DNA of 64,000 nucleotides, from positions 235,580,361-235,644,360 of the forward strand of contig OY294067.1 of NCBI GenBank assembly GCA_958510875.1, given 5' to 3'. Under the pieces are notes generated by a model. The model saw only the letters and a program-made list of their open reading frames with translations. It did not search any database and was not told where the DNA came from. How positions within the stretch are numbered: position 1 is the first letter of the stretch; each line of letters opens with the position of its first letter. Below, one piece after another: positions 57,701-64,000 of the stretch. The position numbers and the translations under genes are program-made. This DNA comes from Endomychus coccineus. Its lineage: Eukaryota; Arthropoda; Insecta; Coleoptera; Endomychidae.

Positions 57701-60633
57701 CACTCAATAGTCTTTAGCGCTTTGGACTCCGGGATTTTTACGTGGCCTATCGAAATTAGAAGGTTCGAATAATCTAAAAACATAATTGCATGAACGCCAG
57801 ACGTCCTATGTAATTAGCTACGAACGAAATCATTTTGACATATGTCTCGAGGAGCTCGCTGCGCGTAAGTTAGAGTTTATACATTTTACCTCGGTCTTGT
57901 TAATTTGGGGCCGTTTCTTGCCCCGTGCGCCGGCGCCAGTTGTAATAAAATGTTTTTGGCTATGGGCCGCTAGCTTTTACCCACTTCGTGTATATTTTAG
58001 TCGCGTTAGACGCGCGCAGCTGAGATCTGAGAATAGCTCAAACTGTTTTAATTAAATTTTCCTATTTAATGGACATTTATCGAAAAAAGAAGTGCCGTCG
58101 GACACGTTCCGATACTAACTCTAATTACATGGAGCGAAAACGGCACGCGAAAAGTCGTCGTAAAGCCGTATTAGGTACAACCAGTTTGCACTTTTCTAAC
58201 TCGCGTGCTACGGGCTTCTCACGTGAACGTCATTCGATTTACGGAAAAGTAACTATTTCAAAACAGTTTTTGACCCGGATTGTTGCCATCACGACCTCTG
58301 AACAGGTTCAAAGTTCACATAATTATTTCATAATTTGTAGTTCATTATTGTTTTACAACTGAAATAAATAGGTATGAAATTTGTAGGTTATTGATGATGT
58401 CAGTGACAGTGACATAGTTATTTCAAACGTAAAGTAAGACACACGTTTTAGATTTCACAACCACCCTTGATCAAAATAATTTTTGATATCCCGGTATATT
58501 CCATCTAAAACATTGAATTCAGAAAAGATATTTGAGTTGCATAGTGTGACAATTTAATCATTCGTTGATATAACTGAACTGTAATTTCCCACATATCTAA
58601 GGAATGTTCAATGCAATTTACTTCAGACATAATTTTGATTCAATAAAATTACACGGCGAGTCAAGAGGAAAGCACCAAACTTCAGGAGTGTATAGTGCAC
58701 ATAAAAATAATTCAAAAAAATAATTTATATTATATATTCTTATTTCATTTATTTTCACGTCATAACGCCAATATTTTATATTATTCTGGAGTTCTTGTAA
58801 TGAATGGACCTAATTTTAATTAGTTTTCGAGTTAATCTTAAATAAAATCAATAATATTCCACGTGTTGTTTCGCGCATGATGTTTACCGATGAAGCAATA
58901 TTCAACCATCACGGCATCAACAATACTCAAAACACCCATGTATTGTCAGACGAAAATCTCTATCCAAAACAGTCAAAACTAATTTTGGAGAATCGACACA
59001 AAGGAAAATACTACTTTAATTGTTACAAAATGAATTTCAATGATTACTAGAGGATATTCCTCCAAACATCATAATGCTAATGTTACGTCTTAAATCAAAT
59101 AATATTAAAGGTGTTGTTTCGCGCATGTTTACCGATGAAGCAATATTCAACAATCACAGCATCAACAATACTCAAAACACCCATGTATTGTCAGACGAAA
59201 ATCTCTACCCAACAATCAATATCAATTTTGGAGAATCGATACATAGGAAAATACTACTTATATTATTTACAAAATGAATTTCAATGATTACTAGAGGATG
59301 TTCACCAAACGTCATAATGCAAATATATCATCAGCATTATTTGTCGCAGTGGTCACGTTATTCGGCCTGCAAGTTCTCTATACCTAACTCCATTGAATTA
59401 TTTTAACGGGGCTTATTCAACAATGAGGTATACAAAATAGACACTCCACGAGGTACTAATTCGACGTATTTAAATACTGCAGCCGATATTAACGAAAGAC
59501 ATGAAGCAGCGCATCCTTCGTATAAAAAGCAGAAAATTTTTGGAGGTCAATGGCGATATTTATGAACATTTATTCAAGAATAATTGAAACAATTTAAGGT
59601 AGGAAATTTTGTAATGACGGTAATGATAATCTGACAATATTTGAAAATTATTTTGAAGTTTTGTTTCACATAGATTTTCAAAGCAAGGATATTTCTATTT
59701 AATTCAAGACGTGTTTTATCGCGAAAACAAACAAAAATTAGGACCATTTATTACAAGACCGCCAGATTAATATAAAAATTTTTAATGACGCTCTAACTGG
59801 AAAACACATGAAATGAGAATACTATTAAAGTTTTTTTGAATTGATTATTCTGCCAGCTCACCCTGTATATAACTATGCTGTTTGATCAAAATTAAATTGG
59901 TGTGAAATTAAATTCTACAGATTTATCACAGAAAACACAAACTGTTTCTAGCGAAACAGGATCTAAAGATGCAGAAAACTTCAACCCAATGAGCAACGAG
60001 CATTAGAATAAAATGAACTTGATCCTAATTTCAAACCACAATTATAATAACAGGCTGTTGAAACCCTCTATGATAAAAAAGGTTGATGTACAGGTTAATT
60101 TCAGCTTCAACTTGTACAACACAAATTGACAAATGAAAACATTGATACAGTGAAACGCTTAATGTAATATAATGAAAACAGTTAGTGTCTAGGTAACTGA
60201 GGCCATTCGCTTCATGGGATAATTTTCTAAATCAATTTTACAAAACAGATAAATAATTTCAGCTGACAACAGTTGACTAGCCACAATAATAAATAAAACC
60301 ATTATGAATTATAAACGTTCACATATAATATTATGTTGAATATTCTAATTTTAAATTCAAGTTATAAAGGAAAAAATAGTTGTAAAGTGATTAAATAGGA
60401 TAGGTGTGAGGATGGTTAATGAACAGAATGAAAGAATCTTGTAATAATCGCTTAATAAATATACCTTTCATTTCCAGTAAGGCGCTATCGGGAACCTCTT
60501 TACCACCCTGAGCCTCTTGCGAAGAATGTCGTTTAGCTTGTTCTTCATCTCCGACTACTACAACCACAGCACGTCTCTTGAAGCCCTCAAATGGCCGCAA
60601 TTTGCGGCGCTGGGCTGATGGGAACACGTTTGT
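45604..60633 (-). CDS. hnRNP U-like protein, 3' half of the gene (five coding exons)
   Basis: Minus-strand exons: 60465-60633, 54841-55020, 54612-54785, 52008-52372 and 45604-45729; all junctions have GT/AG and keep frame, giving 337 codons and a stop. The first exon begins TNVFPSAQRRKLRPFEGF, the block that follows the P-loop kinase-like domain in vertebrate hnRNP U and HNRNPUL1, and ends VPDSALLEMK; the second has LPQTGDWLDEVVFSDLNEEEA, also collinear with that family. Then come an RGG-rich exon, a glycine/asparagine/tryptophan-rich exon with nine glycines in a row, and a QYAQQYAQH tail. These are nuclear RNA-binding proteins acting in pre-mRNA processing. The SAP, SPRY and P-loop exons must lie beyond 64000. 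The Drosophila counterpart is probably CG30122 (from memory). Introns of 5.4, 0.06, 2.2 and 6.3 kb carry mobile elements. Confidence 0.93.
46021..46044 (-). ncRNA. Hammerhead-like motif, 3' repeat of a Penelope-like copy
   Basis: Minus strand: CTGATGA, TGCC-AGAA-GGT, GAAAGC. The exact CUGAUGA and GAAA cores flank a short stem II. It lies in a repeat matched at about 47600-47770. Confidence 0.5.
46871..47250 (-). pseudogene. Penelope-like reverse-transcriptase thumb fragment
   Basis: The minus-strand translation includes CIHFLDLKISRKDNLGFATY and then RNRTLCNAV..SDSSG, the Penelope-like pattern FLDL.I.R....F.IYRKPT..D..I...S. The catalytic palm is missing. Direct repeats bearing hammerhead-like motifs lie on either side (about 45960-46130 and 47590-47770), as expected for the terminal repeats of a Penelope-like element. 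It sits in the last intron of the hnRNP U-like gene, in the same orientation. Confidence 0.7.
47645..47665 (-). ncRNA. Hammerhead-like motif, 5' repeat of the Penelope-like copy
   Basis: Minus strand: CCGATGA, TGCC-ATAA-GGC, GAAA. Same layout as 46021-46044 with one core change (CUGAUGA to CCGAUGA) that should disable cleavage; stem II is stronger. Confidence 0.45.
47940..48195 (-). repeat. Degenerate minisatellite
   Basis: Diverged tandem units of roughly 60-70 bp sharing TCCGCCATCTT, TTTTTGAATTT, ACCAATTTTGA and TCGGACCATAATCACAAAA. Intronic. Confidence 0.6.
48483..48791 (+). pseudogene. DDE transposase fragment (IS630/Tc1-related)
   Basis: A 102-codon frame includes VNVGEAMCIILNAGCTAGFI, ELIFSS, HHDEMYQNHFLN. 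This is the pattern G.....HAGG..GFI.GA.L.F.S....DYHDEM....F..W of a Tc1-like transposase family found in many insects, between the first and second catalytic residues. The frame then breaks; downstream catalytic residues are not visible. Intronic, antisense to the host gene. Assignment is from pattern memory only. Confidence 0.55.
48800..50093. other. Intronic DNA without recognisable elements
   Basis: AT-rich part of the last intron of the hnRNP U-like gene. Small open frames at 49160-49615 have no motif I recognise. Confidence 0.5.
50094..50215. repeat. 61-bp tandem duplication
   Basis: Two units, 50094-50154 and 50155-50215, differing by one base (GAGATTAAT against GAGATGAAT). Confidence 0.92.
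50461..51193. mobile_element. Harbinger-type MITE, 733 bp
   Basis: Ends GGGAACGTTCATAAATTACG and exact inverted partner; TAA on both sides (50458-50460 and 51194-51196), the Harbinger-type target duplication. The C/T-rich and AT-rich interior has no frame. It lies in the last intron of the hnRNP U-like gene. Its terminus differs from that of the autonomous element at 29554. Confidence 0.9.
52008..52372 (-). CDS. hnRNP U-like, glycine-rich exon
   Basis: Runs from GSGRPVDRNSRDN to YYGQYPQNWTGQQ. Donor CAG/GTATGT, acceptor TTATTTGCAG, entering in phase 1 and leaving in phase 0. Contains GGW/NW repeats, nine glycines then SGAAAAGGGG. The repetitive codons make the antisense strand open in several frames; those are shadows. 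Confidence 0.92.
52771..53874. mobile_element. Foldback element with TA target, 1.1 kb
   Basis: Ends CAGGATGTCTCAGATTT and, inverted, CAGGTGTCCCAGGTTTT, TA on both sides. Inside, 52880-53195 and 53255-53560 are near-exact inverted arms meeting near 53225; a further partial tandem copy follows at about 53570-53760. No protein is encoded; open frames here are arm translations. The CAGGTGTCC end resembles the nested mariner element at 12167. It lies in the intron between the glycine-rich and RGG exons. Confidence 0.82.
54612..54785 (-). CDS. hnRNP U-like, RGG exon
   Basis: From NDYRGNYRDRGYQRYD to GGGWRNSRGSG. Acceptor TTGATTTAG, donor G/GTGAGT, phase 1 to phase 1. Confidence 0.92.
54841..55020 (-). 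CDS. hnRNP U-like, exon after the P-loop region
   Basis: From ANMILPQTGDWLDEVV to DRNRWQNRR. Acceptor TTTTTAG, donor C/GTAAGA; a second GTAAGA lies 8 bases downstream but would break the frame. The 55-base intron to the next exon is very short. Confidence 0.92.
55298..56187. mobile_element. TA-flanked element with 75-bp inverted repeats, copy 1
   Basis: Ends CCGGGATATCAAAAATTATC on both sides inverted, about 75 bp of terminal repeat, TA duplicated (55296-55297 and 56188-56189). 890 bp. The interior is the GC-richer segment also found at 1245-1830 and 57700-58320. A basic open frame in copy 2 is broken here, so coding is unlikely. Confidence 0.88.
57604..58494. mobile_element. TA-flanked element with 75-bp inverted repeats, copy 2
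   Basis: Same family as 55298-56187, 891 bp, TA on both sides. It has its own deletions (left subterminal, and near 58005) while copy 1 lacks about 70 bp near 58310. A 97-codon frame at 58069-58362 starts MDIYRKKKCRRTRSD, very basic, but it is not kept in the other two copies. Both copies lie in one intron of the hnRNP U-like gene. Confidence 0.88.
58862..59560 (+). pseudogene. Mariner transposase fragment with internal tandem duplication
   Basis: Two tandem copies (about 58865-59085 and 59113-59310) of a stretch containing MFTDEAIFN..GINNTQNTH and LSDENLYP, the region around the first catalytic aspartate. Beyond them a degraded tail includes NNEVYKI, resembling the LKNEVYK block after the third aspartate. 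The second and third aspartate motifs are not visible. Intronic, antisense to the host gene. Confidence 0.7.
59561..60464. other. Intronic DNA without recognisable elements
   Basis: AT-rich remainder of the 5.4-kb intron. Confidence 0.5.
60465..60633 (-). CDS. hnRNP U-like, first coding exon in the window
   Basis: From TNVFPSAQRRKLRPF to VPDSALLEMK. Acceptor GTTGTGGCAG with a weak pyrimidine tract, donor G/GTATAT. Starts in phase 0 and leaves in phase 1. The start at 60633 rests on homology: the preceding residues in the family (ILDQ) are not encoded just upstream. Confidence 0.85.
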
Positions 60634-61467
60634 CTGCCACAACGCTCAATATTATAATATTGTCCTCAGAAGTTCATATTTGTTGGTTTTTATATTTTAA
60701 TGTACAAGTTAGCAAACCTTTTCAAAATAACTAAATATTGCCCAATAAGTTCAAATAACGTCTATAATACTCCTTGCTTATTGTTTTATAACAATAATAC
60801 GCTATTTCAGATATTTATGGTAAATTACATGTATAGCATAGGTATGAAATAGTGTCCTGAACTACAATTTATACCATCTATTTAAGAATTCCTCCAGAGT
60901 AGGGCTCCAGCTCTAATATCAGCTTGTTGGTAGCTTTTTTGAAATTATTTAAACTGATTATTCCCTTTATACTATTTGGCTGGTTATTGTAGTATTCTAA
61001 AGATCACACATTTGTTGACTAGTGCATATCAAACAAGTTCGTCCAGAATATTACCAAAAAATAGCGATTCTGCTAACTATGAATGCACATGATTTTTTTA
61101 CAGCACCCTAACAAATTCCTTTTGCATAATGATACCAGTAGATATAAACCTAATCGTTTTCAATAATGTATAAAATGAATATTTTGAATATTACAAGGCA
61201 AATGTTTTACTAAAATGCTCTTTACACTCAACTAGACATAATATATAACGAATAGAGCCTTCTGATTTTTATTACAAACTGCACCAAAGCAGCAAATCAG
61301 AATGCAAACAAGAAATCTCAAGAATTTTTTTTGTATCTAAAAGAAGAATAAAGCCCAAATCAAATCAATATTGGTATGCAAGAGTTGGATATCTCTACGA
61401 TAAATATGCATCTGGCGACGAAAATAACATTACTAATCTGATAACGATAAGTTTGAAATTTTGATTA
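60634..61467. other. No recognisable gene; probably the next intron of the hnRNP U-like gene
   Basis: AT-rich DNA. I looked for the exon expected upstream (ending in ILDQ or similar) up to 64000 and did not see it. Confidence 0.45.
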
Positions 61468-64000
61468 TTAGTAAAGGAAATGAATGCATAAAAAGACCCT
61501 CATCTCTTTTTTTTTTTAATGGGATGGATTTGAATGAAATCTTTTGCATTCGCTTCATTTTTAGACCAATAAACTTTGTTAACCTTTAGATTATGGCGGT
61601 CGCACCCCCTCTTTTTGCTAGAGGGGTTGTTAGCAACCCCATTTTCTATCTCGCTGAGTTCTTAACAGAATTCCTTCCACCTACTCTCAGGGGTTTTGAG
61701 GGGTCAGCGATTACGAATCCGATGAGAAAATATGAAATTAAAAATGGCGGCTACAAAATGGCGGGTTAAAATATAAAAATGCATTTTGTAGTCCAACTGA
61801 TGATTTTAGAGAAAATACCAAGAGTCCAAAATAGTTTAGAACCCATCTTAGCATAAGAATACTTCATTTTTATGACTCATATATCACCACTCATCAACCA
61901 CCCCCGTCAGCCGACCTCTTAGTTACCCCCACGCTGCAAATCTAAAGTTGCCATTTGCAGCCATAATTCTGATTTTAGAGAAAAATTTCAAGATACAAAA
62001 AATGTTTTAAATTCGGGTTTTTGTAGGAATTGGCCATTTTTAATGTCATTTACTAGCCCCCCTCCACTATCCCCACCCCTAAAATTTTAAATGCATTTTC
62101 GGGCCATTCTATTGCTTTTAGGCAAAATTGAGAAGACGTAATAAAAGTATATTCATATGTTCACTTTCAACCCCTTTTTACCCTGAGAGGGTGAACATCC
62201 CTACTTATTCCGTAAAAGAGCCGAATTTTTTCATGTAAATAGGGAAATGTTATATAAAAACACGTGTAAATTATATTTGAAGAATATCCCTTCATTCTGC
62301 ACCCTATCAGATAGATCTCCAAGGGGTGCGGGTGAAGTCACGTGCTGCATCGCTATATACAAGACGGAATAGAATGCCTATTTTTTTCATATTTTATCAC
62401 AAAAAAATCATCATAAATTGTAAAGTTCTTATATAATACAAATTATTGTGTCTCGAGTTATTTGTACAATATAAATAAGTTAGTATGCTCACTTACATAC
62501 CCCTTAACACACTAAAGAGGTGAACATCACTCTGTACCAGTAGGATTTTTGCATAGGGTGGAGGGGGGGGGGGGGTTGTGTAAATATTTTATAAAATAAA
62601 TACTATCAAGACACAAAAAGTGATTAGAATTAAATTTTACACAATAAAAGTATATTTATATGTTTACTTTTCAACCCTTTTTCACCCTTAAAGTGTGAAA
62701 ATCCCTGCTTCGTAGGTTCATAAGCCGTATGTATATCTGAATGAAAATACGAAAATGTTATATAAAAAAATGACTAATTTTTTTCAAAAATATTCTTCTC
62801 TCTGCGCCTGAGGAGATTGGGTGTGGAAGGAGCCGATAAGTATCGACGTGTGTTTACGTCCCACCATTTGTATATTCATAAACCGATCAGGTATTTATTG
62901 TAGGTGTAGAATCATGTATTACAATATAAGGTCAGGTATATGGAATACCTTTTTGAATGTGGTGCATAGTCAGGTAAAAAAACGCACGTCAAATGCTAAT
63001 AATTCCTGTTATCCCAAAATAGAACTCTCCTCTTATAGATTATGCAGCATTCGACCACGTGTCTGTATCAAACGTCCCTTAATAATAATAGCCGACCCTC
63101 CAAAAATGTTCAAGGCTACCTACAGAACAGATGCCTTTCACGCGTTTGCATCTCACATTTAATATACTCAAGAATTTGGTGGTGTCTAGTTCACATTTTA
63201 ATACCTTTTGAATTTCTTGTGTATTTTATATTTTTAATAGAATACATATTTCCAAAATAAAAGTATCAACACGTCTGTAATTGGTGAATCGAGTTACTAG
63301 TTTGTTAAATTAACAAAGTATTTAAAAGTAGTTGGTTTGAATTGAAAAAACCGTTATTATACTGGACAAGTGTACGTATTATATATGAACTTAATAATTT
63401 ATGATTTTTTTGTGATAAAATATGAAAAAAATAGGCATTTTATTTCATCTTGTATATCGCGATGCAGCATGTGACTTCACCCCCACCCCTTGGAAATCTA
63501 TCTGATAGGGTGCACAATGAAGGGATGTTCTTCAAATATAAGTTTCACGTGTTTTTATATAACATTTCCCTATTTACAAGGAAAAATCCGGCTCTTTTAC
63601 GAAATAAGTAGGGATGTTCACCATCTCAAGTTAAAAGGGGTTGAAAGTGAACATATGAATATACTTCTATTACGTAAAATTGAATTCTAAACACTTTTGG
63701 ACTCTTAGTATTTTTCTCTAAAATCATCAGTTAGGCTAGAAAAAGCATTTTTATATTTTAACCCGCCATTTGGTAGCCCCCATTTTGAATTTTCACATTT
63801 TCTCGTCGGATTCGTAAACGCTGACCCCTCAAAAACCCCTGTATGTAAATTTGAAAGAATTCGGTTGAAAACTCAGCGAGATAGAAAATGGAGTTACTAA
63901 CAACTCTCTCTAGCAAAAAGAGGCGGTGCGACCGCCAAAATCTAAAGGTTAACAAAGTTTATTAGTCCAAAAAAAATCCATCCCATTACAAAAAAATAAG
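61468..64000. mobile_element. Second foldback element, cut by the window end
   Basis: Left arm about 61468-62580 matches the right arm of the element at 27940-29545, including GAATGCATAAAAAGACCCTC and ATGGCGGTCGCACC. The right arm starts at about 63400 and runs off the window within its last bases (ATTACAAAAAAATAAG). Between them, 62660-63370 is sequence absent from the first copy, possibly a later insertion; a 113-codon frame there (62821-63162) has no recognisable motif. A run of about 14 G lies near 62562. Confidence 0.8.

Noticed and set aside
58069..58362. Basic 97-codon frame starting MDIYRKKK in a TA-flanked element
   Set aside because: The frame is broken in the sister copy at 55298-56187 and absent from the older copy at 1245-1830.
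62821..63162. 113-codon plus-strand frame between foldback arms
   Set aside because: No recognisable domain; kept only as unexplained sequence inside the second foldback element.
1..64000. CRISPR arrays, rRNA genes, operons or prophage
   Set aside because: The sequence is that of an intron-containing eukaryote; the only regular short repeats are the palindrome array at 24331-24415 and small tandem duplications, which lack spacers of CRISPR type.

Overview
This window is AT-rich, intron-bearing animal DNA, almost certainly from an insect. The grounds are the mix of Tc1/mariner, hAT, PIF/Harbinger, Crypton-like, LINE and Penelope-like sequences, and one host gene with conserved exons split by large introns. 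I could not place it to order. There is no sign of bacterial organisation (no operons, Shine-Dalgarno sites or dense genes).

Layout. 0-4 kb: LINE 3' fragments, a 38-bp perfect palindrome with an 8-bp target duplication, and unassigned DNA. 5.3-7.2 kb: a decayed hAT element with matching ends and target duplication. 7.2-9 kb: two LINE relics in opposite orientation. 9-17.3 kb: an old inverted repeat whose spacer holds one mariner-type element (10.8-15.1 kb) with a second one nested inside it (12.2-14.5 kb). 17.1-21.9 kb: a younger inverted duplication with 2.2-2.4 kb arms. 24.3-25.9 kb: a broken tyrosine recombinase next to a tandem array of palindromes. 26.4 kb: a short hAT-type element. 27.9-29.5 kb: a foldback element. 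29.55-32.68 kb: a structurally complete PIF/Harbinger element with two intact reconstructed genes, a DDE transposase and a MADF-BESS protein, each having an exon inside the other's intron. 32.5-35.05 kb: a recent 1.29-kb tandem duplication. 34.7-36.0 kb: a frameshifted mariner element. 36.5-37.6 kb: a second, different tyrosine recombinase (DUF3504 type). 39.3-40.3 kb: scattered palindromes. 40.6-42.8 kb: two head-to-head Penelope-like copies. 45.6-60.6 kb: the 3' part of a host hnRNP U-like gene on the minus strand (five coding exons, 337 codons), with mobile elements in its introns. 61.5 kb to the end: a second foldback element cut by the window edge.

How it works together. Nearly all of the window is mobile-element sediment. 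The one host gene encodes the end of a nuclear RNA-binding protein with an RGG/glycine-rich tail. The only mobile element that looks intact from sequence alone is the Harbinger copy. Its transposase and MADF protein fit the known two-protein Harbinger plan, and its 52-bp terminal repeats plus GGCGCC-rich subterminal palindromes are the natural candidates for their binding sites. The most unusual signals are the interlocked Harbinger gene pair, the mariner element whose roughly 597-bp inverted repeats both carry the transposase start codon, the palindrome array beside the tyrosine recombinase, and several hammerhead-ribozyme-like motifs linked to Penelope sequences.
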